A DNA stretch of 47,399 bases from Dolichospermum sp. UHCC 0259 (GCF_009711935.1 NZ_VIKX01000199.1:1-47399); one strand, 5' to 3'. Positions 10,901 through 20,717 are shown, counted from the first letter of the stretch. Numbers and translations are program-made. The notes: generated by a model from the sequence alone, not told the origin.

Positions 10901-12757
10901 TTAATGATGCCGATTTCTTACCCTTTCTGGACTACCTGTAGGAATTGCAGCGATTAATTTTTGGGTGTATTCTTCTTTGGGGTGGAGATAAATACTTTCA
11001 GATGTACCAGATTCAACTATTTTCCCCTGATTCATCACCAAAATGCGATCGCTCAAAAATTTGACTACACTTAAATCATGGGAAATAAAAATGTAAGTTA
11101 GTTGAAAATCCGCTTGTAATTCTTTCAATAAATTTAAAACTTGCGCTTGCACAGATACGTCTAAAGCTGAAACTGACTCATCACAAATAATAAACTTAGG
11201 ATTTAAAGCCAAAGCGCGAGCAATACAAACTCGTTGACGTTGACCACCAGAAAATTGATGAGGATATTTTTTCATATCATCTGCACTTAAACCCACCCGT
11301 TCCAACAATTCTACTACCCTCGTTTGTCGCTGTTGTTTCGACTTCCCTACCCCATGAATCAACAGAGGTTCTACAATTGCTTCCCCAATTTTGATCCGGG
11401 GATTGAGGGAACTAAAAGGATTTTGGAAAATAATCTGCATTTCTCGTCGTAAATGCTGCAAAGTTTTCCCACGTAAGTGCGTAATATCCTGTCCATTAAA
11501 TAATATTTTACCGCTCATCGGTTCGACTAATCGCAACAGTGTTCTACCTAAAGTGGTTTTACCGCAACCAGATTCTCCCACCAATCCCAAAGTTTCCCCC
11601 GGAAAAACATCAAAGGAAACCCCATTTACAGCCTTATGGTAACGTTTTGTGCTACCAAATACTCCCCGGACTGGAAAACCGACTTCCAAGTTACTAACGG
11701 TCAACAGCGGTAGTTGTGAACGAATATTTGCTAATCTGGCGTTCATCTCTTCCCCAGTAATTTCCGCTGGTTGTGCAGGTTCTTTAGTCTGAATTGTCAC
11801 TTTTCCAAATTCATCTTCTGTCACATTCATGTAGTCAGAAACAGTCAGTAGTTTGTGGGGACGACGATTCAGACTAGGACGACAAGCTACAAGTCCTTTA
11901 GTATAAGGATGTTGGGGGTTATTAAAAATTTGTGTTGCTGCACCATATTCGACAATTTTACCTTTATACATTACTGCTACTTGGTCAGTAATTTCCGAAA
12001 TTAAACCCAAATCATGGCTAATAAAAATCATTGCCATATTGCGGCTTTGTTGCAGTTCATATAACAATGATAGAATTGTTGCTTGCACGGTCACATCTAA
12101 AGCTGTAGTTGGTTCATCAGCAATTAATATAGATGGATTACAAGAAATTGCCATTGCAATCATTACCCGTTGCAATTGTCCTCCAGATAGCTGATGTGGA
12201 TATCTTTCCAGCATAGCTTCTTTGTGTTCTTTCACCAACTGTGCTAATTTAAAACTACCTGATGCGGATAAATCATGATCAAGGTACTGTTCCTCAATTT
12301 GTTCATCACTAGGTAAAAGTTTAACTTCTTGCAACCCGGCGATCGCAATTCTTTTGGCTTCAATTGCATTCACATTTTGATGGCGCATAATAGCTTCTTG
12401 CAACTGAAACCCGATACTATAAACCGGATTTAAAGAACTCATTGGTTCTTGAAAAATCATCGCAATATCACCACCACGATAAAGCTGCATTTCGTCCGGT
12501 GATAATGTTAATAAATCTAACGGTTGTCCACTTGTCCGAGAAAAGAAAATTTCCCCTCCACTCACTTTTCCCGGATATTGCAACAAACCCATAATTGCTA
12601 AAGCCGTAACCGACTTTCCACTTCCCGACTCTCCCACGATTCCTAAAGTTTCACCCTGATGTAGCTGAAAACTAATATCATCAATAGCTTTTACTTTACT
12701 GCTATCACTGATAAATTCAACTTGTAGATTGCGAACCCCTAAAACTATTTCTTTCAT
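10901..12757 (-). CDS. Fused dipeptide/oligopeptide ABC transporter ATPase (DppD-DppF type)
   Basis: Two ABC ATPase domains in one chain of about 618 residues. Domain 1 has Walker A GESGSGKSV, signature LSGGQLQRV and Walker B ILIADEPTTALD. Domain 2 has GESGCGKTT, FSGGQRQRV and FIICDESVSALD. Each is followed by the oligopeptide-type extension (for example PQHPYTKGLVACRPS). It would power a peptide or glutathione-like importer at the inner membrane; no permease or binding-protein gene is adjacent. The ATG at 12757 (MKEIVLGVRN) is preferred over an upstream TTG at 12772 that lies in a repeat. An insertion of about 35 residues after the Q-loop of domain 1 is unusual but in frame. Confidence 0.88.
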   Translation of the reverse strand: MKEIVLGVRNLQVEFISDSSKVKAIDDISFQLHQGETLGIVGESGSGKSVTALAIMGLLQYPGKVSGGEIFFSRTSGQPLDLLTLSPDEMQLYRGGDIAMIFQEPMSSLNPVYSIGFQLQEAIMRHQNVNAIEAKRIAIAGLQEVKLLPSDEQIEEQYLDHDLSASGSFKLAQLVKEHKEAMLERYPHQLSGGQLQRVMIAMAISCNPSILIADEPTTALDVTVQATILSLLYELQQSRNMAMIFISHDLGLISEITDQVAVMYKGKIVEYGAATQIFNNPQHPYTKGLVACRPSLNRRPHKLLTVSDYMNVTEDEFGKVTIQTKEPAQPAEITGEEMNARLANIRSQLPLLTVSNLEVGFPVRGVFGSTKRYHKAVNGVSFDVFPGETLGLVGESGCGKTTLGRTLLRLVEPMSGKILFNGQDITHLRGKTLQHLRREMQIIFQNPFSSLNPRIKIGEAIVEPLLIHGVGKSKQQRQTRVVELLERVGLSADDMKKYPHQFSGGQRQRVCIARALALNPKFIICDESVSALDVSVQAQVLNLLKELQADFQLTYIFISHDLSVVKFLSDRILVMNQGKIVESGTSESIYLHPKEEYTQKLIAAIPTGSPERVRNRHH

Positions 12758-12759
12758 AA

Positions 12760-12787
12760 CACCAATTACCAATTACCAATTACCAAT
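12760..12787. repeat. ACCAATT heptamer repeat between ABC and TPR genes
   Basis: About four tandem copies of ACCAATT fill the whole gap between two same-strand genes, so the ribosome-binding site of the ABC gene lies in or next to repeat DNA. Confidence 0.85.
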
Positions 12788-14950
12788 TTATAACTTCGGC
12801 AAAACATCTGGTAGCAATTGTCCTGGAAGTTTAGACAAAGCTAAATTTTGTCCTTGAATTCCTAACTCATTGTGAAAAGTCCGAATTGTATTAACAATAT
12901 AACCGATTGTTATGTGATAGTTTTCTGTTTTTCTTTCAAATCCACTCAGTGCGTGTAGATGATTTTCTAAAGCAGATTGTAAATGTTGAGATAGGGTTTT
13001 TTTGTCACCATTAAAAGATAAATTTGTCACTAAATCATGATGAGCCAATGCTAAATTATTGTGTGTCACATATAAATCAAAATTTAAAGGTAGACTACTA
13101 AATGAGTGAGCCATATTTACAGCTTCTTCATAGGCATGAATACATAATTTTATAAGTTTTTGTTGATCTTCCTTAGTTGTTTGCGGCTGATTTGCTAAAT
13201 GCCAGTAAGCGATACCCAGATTATTTTGAGTAGCAGCATAGGCTTGGGGAACATCAACAGATGTCCGATATTTTAGCGCTTCATTATAAACCTGAATTGC
13301 TAACTGGAGATTTTCTACTGGTTGTGCATACTGGGAAAGATTCCAATAAGCAGTACCAATATTATTTTGAATCATGCCATATTTTAGGGGTTCATCTGTC
13401 GGTTGATAGTGAACAACTGCTAATTTATAAGCAGCGATCGCCCTTGTCAAATGTTCCACAGGTTGATTATACTGTCCTAGATGCCAGTAAGCTGTACCTA
13501 AATTATTTTGACAAGCAGCATATTTTAAAGGTTCTATATCCTCCTGTCGGTAGCGCAAAGCCTCATCATAAGCCACAACCGCCAAATTCCAGTTTTCCAC
13601 CGCGTCAGCAAACCTAGCCAAATCACCATAGGCAGTACCCAGGTTATTTTGAATACGAGCATAGGTTTCCGGCTGCGTATCACCTGTAATTAACTTGAGC
13701 GCTAACTTATAAAAATCTATCCCTTGCTGAATATAAATCTTGGCTTCTTCAGAATTATCAGGAATCCGGTGCAACATCCAGTAAAGAGTCCCCAAATCAT
13801 TCAAAATATCTGGAAGTTGTGGAGAACTTTCATCATAACTAACAGCCTCTTGATAAGCCAGAATTGCTATCATTAAATTTTCCACAGTTGCTTGTCCTTG
13901 CTCAATCTGCAACCGATAGAAATTACCAAGATTCTGATAAGCTATTCCTAAATCTTCTCCCCTAGCCTTTTGAATATGTAACTGTTCAACCTCCCCAAGT
14001 ATTTGTTGAATTTGCTCACTATCATCAGCATTTATTGTTGCCTTAATTAATCCTTGTAACTCTTGATTAATATGAGATAAGGTAACTTCACTCTGATTCT
14101 TGGTAATTTGAGGAGATATAACAGGAGATTTTTCTGGTATTTCTGTGATTAAATCTGTAGTTGTTTTTAAAGGTAAATCAGGATTATTTGTGAATTTTAT
14201 ATCTGGAGAAATTTTTTCCTCATTCACAATTAAATGATCTAAATTTTCTCGTTCTAAACTACGGGAGTCAGCCACAACTTCTGAATAACCCCTATTATCT
14301 ATAGTTGGTGTCGGTTCTCCCTCAAATACAAATACACCGGTGCGACAATGCCAAAATTTGGGTGCTGATTGCTGAATTGCAGACAACCAAGGACGAGAAA
14401 CCCAAAATAACAAACTAGATTCTAAAAAACGGCTAGATTCATCACCAGATAAATGTTGTTCACTTAAACGGAGATAATTCAAAAACAACCGTTGAACTGC
14501 GACTGGTTCTTTAGTCAGCATTTCCACCCCCACAATCTGAAATCCTGGAATTGGTAAAGGACGACCAGGATTCTCTGTTGAACCTCCAACCAGTGGAGGT
14601 GGATAATTAGCTAACCATTGGTTAATTTGTGCAATGGGATTAGGATCGCTTAAATTTAAGCGTATTGTCACCAATCGTGGATAGGCTGGTGTACTAAAAT
14701 CTCCCACATTGGCTCGTTGATATAGAACTTTGCCCACCGGATAAGCAAGGGTTGAGTGTAAACGTGCTGCTATTCGGTTTCTTAAATGTAAATCATCACA
14801 TATAGCAAATAAAATTTGTCTACGTAAACCCAGACTCAGAGCAAGTTTTAGGCGTTGATATACTTGCCGATTCAAACCAATGTTCTCTGTGTGGACAGTT
14901 TCATTCACGCTTGTATTTAGTTGGGTTTTAGCCCTTGTTTCTGTATACAT
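12788..14950 (-). CDS. Tetratricopeptide-repeat protein
   Basis: A 720-residue protein with no signal peptide. Residues 1-235 form a domain I do not recognise, which includes RLHSTLAYPVGKVLYQ and GFQIVGVEMLTKEP. A low-complexity acidic linker follows at about 235-290. From about 320 to 650 there are TPR units with the pattern QNNLGTAYW.L.QY..PVE.L..AI.AY..AL, five to seven of them clear. TPRs usually mediate protein-protein contacts, so a scaffold or regulatory role is inferred. It may be co-transcribed with the ABC ATPase. The N-terminal domain resembles the nucleotide-binding side of some signalling proteins in length only; no Walker A is present. Confidence 0.75.
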   Translation of the reverse strand: MYTETRAKTQLNTSVNETVHTENIGLNRQVYQRLKLALSLGLRRQILFAICDDLHLRNRIAARLHSTLAYPVGKVLYQRANVGDFSTPAYPRLVTIRLNLSDPNPIAQINQWLANYPPPLVGGSTENPGRPLPIPGFQIVGVEMLTKEPVAVQRLFLNYLRLSEQHLSGDESSRFLESSLLFWVSRPWLSAIQQSAPKFWHCRTGVFVFEGEPTPTIDNRGYSEVVADSRSLERENLDHLIVNEEKISPDIKFTNNPDLPLKTTTDLITEIPEKSPVISPQITKNQSEVTLSHINQELQGLIKATINADDSEQIQQILGEVEQLHIQKARGEDLGIAYQNLGNFYRLQIEQGQATVENLMIAILAYQEAVSYDESSPQLPDILNDLGTLYWMLHRIPDNSEEAKIYIQQGIDFYKLALKLITGDTQPETYARIQNNLGTAYGDLARFADAVENWNLAVVAYDEALRYRQEDIEPLKYAACQNNLGTAYWHLGQYNQPVEHLTRAIAAYKLAVVHYQPTDEPLKYGMIQNNIGTAYWNLSQYAQPVENLQLAIQVYNEALKYRTSVDVPQAYAATQNNLGIAYWHLANQPQTTKEDQQKLIKLCIHAYEEAVNMAHSFSSLPLNFDLYVTHNNLALAHHDLVTNLSFNGDKKTLSQHLQSALENHLHALSGFERKTENYHITIGYIVNTIRTFHNELGIQGQNLALSKLPGQLLPDVLPKL

Positions 14951-15095
14951 CCCGACTGAAATAAATTAAATATTAATGTCACATCTCATAATTTGGATTT
15001 TCACGGAGATGTTTTCTTTTTCAGGATGAATCAAGTTTTACGGGCTAGAATATCAAAAAAAGACTATAATTATATTTGTATTTCGCCATTCTAGC

Positions 15096-15130
15096 AAAAA
15101 ATCAGGCTCTTGATCAAAATAAGAACCTGA
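15096..15130 (-). terminator. Rho-independent terminator of psb34
   Basis: On the minus strand the hairpin TCAGGTTCTT / AAGAGCCTGA (one G-U pair, 9-base loop) is followed directly by a run of six T. It lies about 40 bp beyond the stop codon of the gene at 15169-15348. Confidence 0.85.
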
Positions 15131-15168
15131 AATCAGAAAAAGCTGTCATTTAAAGGATAGTTTGCCAA

Positions 15169-15348
15169 TTAACTACCATTGGAAACAGAGAAGGCCACAA
15201 AAATTACTACACCAACTAAAAACGCTGCTGCAACTCCTAGAATAATGTAAGTACGCTTCTGAGAGTTAGTTGGAGGTTCAGCTTGATAAACCTTGGGTTC
15301 TTTAGCAAAGTTATTGAGAAGACCACCCTCTTCGTTTGTGTAAGGCAT
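15169..15348 (-). CDS. psb34: Photosystem II assembly protein Psb34-like
   Basis: A 59-residue protein starting MPYTNEEGGLLNNFAKEP, with one transmembrane helix (YIILGVAAAFLVGVVIFVAF, about residues 34-53) and a very short tail. An AGGAA ribosome-binding site lies about 8 bases upstream of the ATG, and a clear terminator follows. The conserved N-terminus EEGG.LNNFA.EPKVY.AEPP and single helix match the small cyanobacterial protein described as Psb34, which binds CP47 during photosystem II assembly in the thylakoid. Name recalled from family knowledge; the single-helix membrane protein itself is certain. Confidence 0.75.
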   Translation of the reverse strand: MPYTNEEGGLLNNFAKEPKVYQAEPPTNSQKRTYIILGVAAAFLVGVVIFVAFSVSNGS

Positions 15349-15717
15349 GAAGTGATTCCTTATTATTTTTCTTTACTTAATGTTAAACAGATTTTACAGC
15401 ACTCTCATAAAAATAAACAAATAATTACATGAATCTCAAGAATTCAGGAGTTACCGAGTAAAACTGGCTTGCTGTCTGGCTTTGAATTTAGATCCTGTAC
15501 TTCATTAATCTGCAATCTGCGGTATCTTGACAAAATAGACAACTCATGTTTTATTTTGTGCAATTCTGTTTTACCTGACTGCTAAATTTAGGAATAGAAT
15601 TCATTCCTAATTGAGTGCAAAGTTCAAAGTTCAGTTACATGACTATTTTTCATAAAATTTTTGTTACACTGTCAATAGTTATTTATATTTTTGAATCTCA
15701 ATCAAAACATCAAAATT
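15349..15717. other. Intergenic region upstream of psb34 and the ATPase cassette
   Basis: About 370 bp of AT-rich DNA between divergent genes. It should hold both promoters. No gene, repeat or known RNA was seen. The last 60 bases before the ATPase gene are strongly AT-rich. Confidence 0.4.
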
Positions 15718-17022
15718 ATGCAAAGAATCTCTATAGAAAATTTTGGCCCAGTGAAAAAATTTGAGGCTGATGTTACCGATGTTATGCTGTTAATTGGACC
15801 ACAAGCAAGTGGTAAAAGTACAATTAGTAAGACAATTTTTATATTTAAGTCTATTAAAGATGAAATTCTTAATTATATATATGCCGATAATCTAGCATAT
15901 TTTTTGCCAAATGATCATAGATATAATGACTTATTAATGGTTATAAAATTCAATTTTGCCCAATATTTTGGACTAAAACCAGATTATGCAGAATTTAGAA
16001 TTACGTATCAATATTCAATTAAAAAACAAATAACAATTTATAAGTCCGAAGATAATCTAGATGTAAAATTCAGTTTTAACTTAGAAAATGAATTAAACTT
16101 GCTAATTAAAGAAATTTTAAATTACAAGATTATTTCTCAAGAACAACATAATCCATTTAAGTCATTAGAAGAATTACGAGAATTAGAATCAAACAAAAGA
16201 TTACAGTTTAATTATTTTAAATTACGTATTGATAAAATCTTTGAAGAAACACACTCATCTGTATTTATTCCTGCGGGTAGAAGTTTGATGTCTACATTAA
16301 CAGATCAACTTCAAGAAATCAAAAATCCAGATACATTAGACTATTTTACCAAATCTTTTGTAGAAAGAATTAATTTATTAAAAACTTACTTTACTGATGA
16401 CTTAAATACTCTCATTCAAAATAAAGATGTTGCTTTAAATCTAGGTGATGACTTATCAAGACTATTAAAAAAAATCCTCAAAGGTAAATATAGATTTAAT
16501 GCTGATATTGATAAAGAAAGAATTTATTTTAAAAATAACCAATATGTGAAACTACAATATGCTTCTTCAGGACAACAAGAATCTGTTTGGATTTTATTGC
16601 TGATATTTAGATATATTTTAGATGGAACGAGTGTATTTATGGTTTTTGAAGAACCGGAAGCACACCTTTATCCAGAAACCCAAAGTGATATTGTAGAACT
16701 GATTGGATTATTAGCAAATGTTTATAACAATCAAATAATCATTACTACTCATAGTCCTTATATTTTATCATCGTTTAATAATCTTTTATATGCTCACCAA
16801 GTGGGTACAAATAAAGTTGGTGATGAAAGAGAAGCAGTAAAAAGTATTGTTAATAGTAAAAGTTGGATTGATCCAAATCGCATTTCAGCTTATTTTATAT
16901 CAGAAAATGGCTATGAATCCATTATTGATGAAGAACTGAAATTAATCCAAGCTGAAAAAATAGATAGCGCATCCAGTATAATTAATGACAGGTTTAATTA
17001 TCTATTCAATCTGGATGACTAA
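15718..17022 (+). CDS. AAA15/OLD-like ATPase (putative defence cassette)
   Basis: About 434 residues from the ATG at 15718; a TTG 27 bases upstream would add nine unconserved residues. The start MQRISIENFGPVKKF runs into Walker A GPQASGKST at residues 27-35. A FIPAGRS motif lies near 185, a signature-like SSGQQES near 285, Walker B VFMVFEEPEAHLYPE near 308, and H-loop IITTHSPYILSS near 345. This is the layout of AAA15/OLD-family ATPases that pair with nucleases in anti-phage systems. It is followed after 3 bp by a small gene with nuclease-like residues. The DNA is very AT-rich and without HIP1, unlike the flanking psb34 and thiOG genes, so it looks acquired. Confidence 0.8.
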   Translation: MQRISIENFGPVKKFEADVTDVMLLIGPQASGKSTISKTIFIFKSIKDEILNYIYADNLAYFLPNDHRYNDLLMVIKFNFAQYFGLKPDYAEFRITYQYSIKKQITIYKSEDNLDVKFSFNLENELNLLIKEILNYKIISQEQHNPFKSLEELRELESNKRLQFNYFKLRIDKIFEETHSSVFIPAGRSLMSTLTDQLQEIKNPDTLDYFTKSFVERINLLKTYFTDDLNTLIQNKDVALNLGDDLSRLLKKILKGKYRFNADIDKERIYFKNNQYVKLQYASSGQQESVWILLLIFRYILDGTSVFMVFEEPEAHLYPETQSDIVELIGLLANVYNNQIIITTHSPYILSSFNNLLYAHQVGTNKVGDEREAVKSIVNSKSWIDPNRISAYFISENGYESIIDEELKLIQAEKIDSASSIINDRFNYLFNLDD

Positions 17023-17025
17023 AGT

Positions 17026-17556
17026 ATGTGTAACGATTTTTTTCGAGAAAGTGAATGTAAGGAATTTTGTGATACCAGAAAAACTATAGTTGTCAAAGAT
17101 TCAGGAAATAAACAAGAATATAGAGTCACCAACGAAAACGGTAAAGAGATTTGTAAAATTAAAGTAGATGGTTGTTTAATTAAAGATGGTGAAAGATGTG
17201 ATTATCTAATTTTATCATGTGAAGATAAATCAGCATTTTTTGTAGAATTAAAAGGACATGATTTACAAAAAGCAATTGCACAAATAGATTCATCTATAAA
17301 TAAACTGATGAATGACATAAAAGAATTCAAAATTTATGCACGTATTGTATTAAACAGAACACCAAGCCCTGATATTAATAGTTCTATAGAAATTAAGCTC
17401 AAAAAACGTCTTAAACAACAAAATGGTAAAGATTCTGGTGATCTGATCAAATATAAAAGTCAGATTTTAACAGAAACGTATGTAAATAGCAAACAATCAG
17501 ATCCCTCAACTTCTCAAACAAGTCGGGGATCTGAACAAAACAAAACTAAGCAGTAA
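17026..17556 (+). CDS. Putative PD-(D/E)XK nuclease partner of the ATPase
   Basis: A 176-residue protein whose start lies 3 bp after the stop of the ATPase gene, so almost surely in the same operon. The core reads RCDYLILS (Asp59), then AFFVELKG (Glu74, Lys76), then a helix KAIAQIDSS with Gln86. The spacing D-x14-E-x-K plus the following helix is the PD-(D/E)XK nuclease pattern. The N-terminal half has six cysteines (2, 11, 15, 43, 50, 58), which may bind metal. The last 25 residues are polar and disordered. Its 3' end overlaps that of the convergent thiOG gene by 11 bp. Nuclease activity is inferred from motif and context; the family is not one I can name. Confidence 0.6.
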   Translation: MCNDFFRESECKEFCDTRKTIVVKDSGNKQEYRVTNENGKEICKIKVDGCLIKDGERCDYLILSCEDKSAFFVELKGHDLQKAIAQIDSSINKLMNDIKEFKIYARIVLNRTPSPDINSSIEIKLKKRLKQQNGKDSGDLIKYKSQILTETYVNSKQSDPSTSQTSRGSEQNKTKQ

Positions 17557-19564
17557 TAGTCCCCGTCAAAGGTGAACTAGCACTAGCGTAATTCTTCATT
17601 GGCATTCTACCAGCTAAATAAGCCATGCGACCGGCTACTGTGGCTAGATTCATCGCATAAGCCATTGCTGGGGCATTCTCAGCCAGAGCGATCGCACTAT
17701 TAATTAATAACGCATCTGCCCCTAATTCCATCGCCTCAGCAGCCTCAGAGGGCGCACCAATGCCAGCATCTACCACTACCGGAATATTGGCATTTTCAAT
17801 AATAATCTGAATATTGGCGGTAGTTTTTAGTCCTTGTCCCGAACCAATCGGGGCCGCTAAAGGCATGACTGTGGCACAACCCACTTCTTCTAACCGCTTG
17901 GCTAACATCGGATCAGCATTAATATAAGGCAATACAGCAAAACCTTCTTTTACCAACTGTTCCGCAGCTTGCAAAGTTCCAATCGGATCAGGTAGCAAAT
18001 ACTTGGCATCTGGTATCACTTCTAACTTAACAAAATTATTATCTTCCTGTCCCAATAACTTGGCCATTTCTCGTCCCAATCGTGCCACCCGCACCGCTTC
18101 TTCTGCGGTTTGACAGCCGGCAGTATTAGGTAACATCCAGATTTTACTCCAATCCAAGGCTTCTGCTAAACCTTCATGTCCTGGTGCATTGGTTTGTACC
18201 CGTCGTACAGCTACCGTGACAATTTGACAACCACTCGCAGTGACACTTTGCTGCATTTCCTGGATATTGCGATATTTACCTGTTCCCGTCATTAACCGAG
18301 ATTTAAAGCTTTTTCCCGCAATAATTAATGGTGAATCGGGAATAATTAAATCTGATATTTCCGGGTGACGGTGTTCGTTAGTGGTAGGAGTCGCGTGAAT
18401 TAACATTGGTGTAGTAGTAGATGACACAGCAGAAAAGCGAGAATAATGAAAATTAGCTAAAAGAGGATCTGCTTTTTGTTCGCAAATCAAATCAGCAATT
18501 AATGTGGCTGTAATTGGTGCAAGTAAAATCCCATTGCGATAATGACCAGTCGCAAAAGTTAAATTATCACAATCACTATGACCCAAAATAGGTAATTCAT
18601 CGGGGGTAGCGGGACGAAATCCCCACCAAAGTTCCTGAATAGGATAATTTTCTAATTGCGGATATAGGCGAATAGCTGATTGTAATAAATTTTGAATCCC
18701 CCCAGGGGTATTATCCGCAGTAAAACCTACATCCTCGCTAGTTGCACCAATAATGATAGAGCGATTCTTTCGAGGAACAATGTAAATATTTTCACCAAAT
18801 AACACCCTAGTTAAAGGTAATTCATTCAGAAAATCTGGGACTCGCAAACTCAGCATTTGTCCTTTGCGGGGACGCACTGGTAAAGGTAATAATTGATTTG
18901 CCCAAGCACCAGCAGCGACAAGATAATGGTCAGCGCGGAATAAACCAGTATTAGTTTGTACACCAATAACTTTTCCCTGTTGTTGAGGAATCGCTTCTAC
19001 TGTAATTCCATCTTTGAAGACAATACCCAAAGAGTCAGCCGCAGTTCGCAGAACCTTAATTAATGCCCTGTTATCAACTTGCCCATCTTCAGGATACCAC
19101 CAGCCACCCACCACATCTGCACCCAAACCTGGTTGATATTGGTTAATAGCATCTTGGTCTAACCAGTAAGCTGGGGACTGGGGACTGGGGATTGGGGACT
19201 GGGGATTGGGGATTGGGGACTGGGAATGGGAAGAAAAATATTCTCCTCTACCCCTCTGCCCCCCTGCTTGTTGACAAACTGGTGCGAGAATACCGCTAGG
19301 CCAATAACCCGTATTTAAACTAGTTAATTTTTCTAATTTTTCCGTCCAGTCTAAATATAAATTACGCGATCGCCTACATAAAGCCAACATCGCCTCATTA
19401 GGAATATTTTCCGCATCAGGAGCTAACATTCCCGCTGCGGCATGGCTGGCTGCGGCAGTAAAATCACGGCAAAGCACAGTTACATTTGCACCCCGCAATC
19501 TCAGTTCAACACCACAAGCCAACCCGATAATACCACCACCAATAATTAAAACATCATTAGTCAT
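17546..19564 (-). CDS. thiO-thiG: Bifunctional glycine oxidase ThiO / thiazole synthase ThiG
   Basis: A fusion of 672 residues. The N-terminal part (about 1-390) is an FAD-dependent glycine oxidase with the dinucleotide motif [12 protein letters not shown], making dehydroglycine. The C-terminal part (about 405-672) is ThiG, with [28 protein letters not shown] and [18 protein letters not shown], which builds the thiazole phosphate of thiamin. This fusion is known in cyanobacteria. Oddity: residues about 110-131 ([18 protein letters not shown]) are encoded by an in-frame GGGGACT/GGGGATT heptamer tract within the oxidase domain. HIP1 sites are present. Confidence 0.93.
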   Translation of the reverse strand: MTNDVLIIGGGIIGLACGVELRLRGANVTVLCRDFTAAASHAAAGMLAPDAENIPNEAMLALCRRSRNLYLDWTEKLEKLTSLNTGYWPSGILAPVCQQAGGQRGRGEYFSSHSQSPIPNPQSPIPSPQSPAYWLDQDAINQYQPGLGADVVGGWWYPEDGQVDNRALIKVLRTAADSLGIVFKDGITVEAIPQQQGKVIGVQTNTGLFRADHYLVAAGAWANQLLPLPVRPRKGQMLSLRVPDFLNELPLTRVLFGENIYIVPRKNRSIIIGATSEDVGFTADNTPGGIQNLLQSAIRLYPQLENYPIQELWWGFRPATPDELPILGHSDCDNLTFATGHYRNGILLAPITATLIADLICEQKADPLLANFHYSRFSAVSSTTTPMLIHATPTTNEHRHPEISDLIIPDSPLIIAGKSFKSRLMTGTGKYRNIQEMQQSVTASGCQIVTVAVRRVQTNAPGHEGLAEALDWSKIWMLPNTAGCQTAEEAVRVARLGREMAKLLGQEDNNFVKLEVIPDAKYLLPDPIGTLQAAEQLVKEGFAVLPYINADPMLAKRLEEVGCATVMPLAAPIGSGQGLKTTANIQIIIENANIPVVVDAGIGAPSEAAEAMELGADALLINSAIALAENAPAMAYAMNLATVAGRMAYLAGRMPMKNYASASSPLTGTITA
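19171..19230. repeat. GGGGACT/GGGGATT heptamer tract inside thiO
   Basis: About eight tandem heptamers run within the coding region of the glycine oxidase domain. They preserve the reading frame and encode Ser/Pro/Gln-rich peptide on the minus strand. Confidence 0.9.
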
Positions 19565-19574
19565 TAGTCAGTAG

Positions 19575-19593
19575 GGGCGCAGGGCCTGCGCCC
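19575..19593. repeat. GC-rich palindrome, copy 1
   Basis: The 19-base near-palindrome GGGCGCAGGGCCTGCGCCC lies just upstream of thiO-thiG. The same sequence occurs in opposite orientation at 25442-25460, so it is a dispersed repeat. It is far more GC-rich than its surroundings. Confidence 0.7.
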
Positions 19594-19714
19594 AATCATT
19601 AGTCCTCAGTAAATAACTAATAACTCATAAATGGCTCACAAGGAGGCGAAAATTGGTCATTGGTCATTAGTTCTTTAAGTTTAACCTTTGACCTTTGACT
19701 TAATTTTTCCCTAA

Positions 19715-20146
19715 TTACCACAAAGCCCGAATTGGTTCTTTCTTTTGACCTTCATTACCACTAGCACTTGAGTTAATCTCTGTAGTAGAAGTTTCATTAG
19801 TAGAACTGGAACTGTCATTACTACCACTCGTTTCTTGACTAATATTAGAAGAATTGTTAGTAGTTTCCGTAGAAGCATTACTTTGAGCTACACTCGTACG
19901 GCGGCTTTCACTGGCAGAATTGCTTCCGCTTGCAGTTTCTGACTCATTACCACTAATATTTTCCGAATCATTCCCATTGGCAGCACTATTAACATTAATA
20001 TTAGCCGGGAGAACACTAGATGCTCTCCGTCCTTGAGGAACATTAGCAGTTTGTTGTCCGCCCATAGGAAAATTAATTCCCAGTAACGTACCTAGCAAAA
20101 TTGCTACGCCGCCAGCCATTAAAATCAAGGGTGTCCATCTACCCAT
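19715..20146 (-). CDS. Membrane-anchored Ser/Asn/Thr-rich hypothetical protein
   Basis: A 143-residue protein. Residues 7-27 (LILMAGGVAILLGTLLGINF) form one hydrophobic helix that could be a signal anchor. Everything after about residue 40 is low-complexity, dominated by Ser, Asn, Thr, Gly and Glu, and predicted disordered and exported or periplasmic. It ends in EPIRALW. Its ATG overlaps the 3' end of the decayed ferredoxin gene by 8 bp, so the two once formed an operon. Function unknown. Confidence 0.6.
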   Translation of the reverse strand: MGRWTPLILMAGGVAILLGTLLGINFPMGGQQTANVPQGRRASSVLPANINVNSAANGNDSENISGNESETASGSNSASESRRTSVAQSNASTETTNNSSNISQETSGSNDSSSSTNETSTTEINSSASGNEGQKKEPIRALW

Positions 20147-20434
20147 CTTGTTTCTCTCCTTGTAAACCTTCTGGTGTCCAAACTAATTGAGAACCTTGAT
20201 CCCAAAACCCATGAAATTTGGTTACTTTGACATCACCTAAAACCTGAGTTTGACAAGCTAAACCCAAGCAACTTGCAGGAAAATTAGCAAAAAGGGAACG
20301 CCGCCGTGTTCACTTACGCCAATTTACTGTGGCCACTCACCTTCTACCTTAACCGCATAAGTACCACAAGTGCCAATACCTCTACTCAGATTTAACAGAA
20401 TTTTGGGTAGTATTCCCTTAGGTTGTCTTTTGCA
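20139..20434 (-). pseudogene. Decayed [2Fe-2S] ferredoxin-like gene
   Basis: Two frames of the minus strand together give a broken ferredoxin. One frame reads SRGIGTCGTYAVKVEGEWPQ and stops (TAA at 20324-20326). Another frame then reads RRRSL...GLACQTQVLGDVKV, FHGFWDQGSQLVWTPEG, ending at 20139. The family pattern I recall is CRGxGxCGTC ... LACQTQVLGD. Here the first and third cluster cysteines are Ser and Tyr, the frame is shifted, and the N-terminal ubiquitin-like half is missing. Loss of cluster ligands and frame shows a dead gene. Confidence 0.75.
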
Positions 20435-20717
20435 TTAAAACAGCCTAGAATAGAGCTATTAACAATGGTCTTTCAAACCTCACCCTATAGAAGTTTTCGC
20501 AGCTTCTACGATACATATAGTAGTCAGGTAGACCGTGTTAGCTTATGGATTGATACTGCCAACACTTTTAGAGGGAAACAGGAAAAATGTTAGCCATTAT
20601 TAGCATTTTTTTATCGGTATATTGAAATTACCGAAATAGCGTCTTGTCGTATGTTGGAACATCGCCGCAAAGTTGTCTCTCAGGTGTAAGTGTTGAACAA
20701 AGGTTCACCAAATTTTT
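20435..20717. other. Intergenic region upstream of cimA
   Basis: About 280 bp without a convincing gene. One plus-strand ORF of 42 codons (20465-20593, starting MVFQTSPYRSFRSFYD) is present. I see no ribosome-binding site or known family, so I regard it as doubtful. The rest is presumably the cimA promoter region. Confidence 0.4.

Noticed and set aside
12758-12772. TTG start of the ABC ATPase in the heptamer repeat
   Set aside because: The added residues come from repeat DNA; the ATG at 12757 begins the conserved domain.
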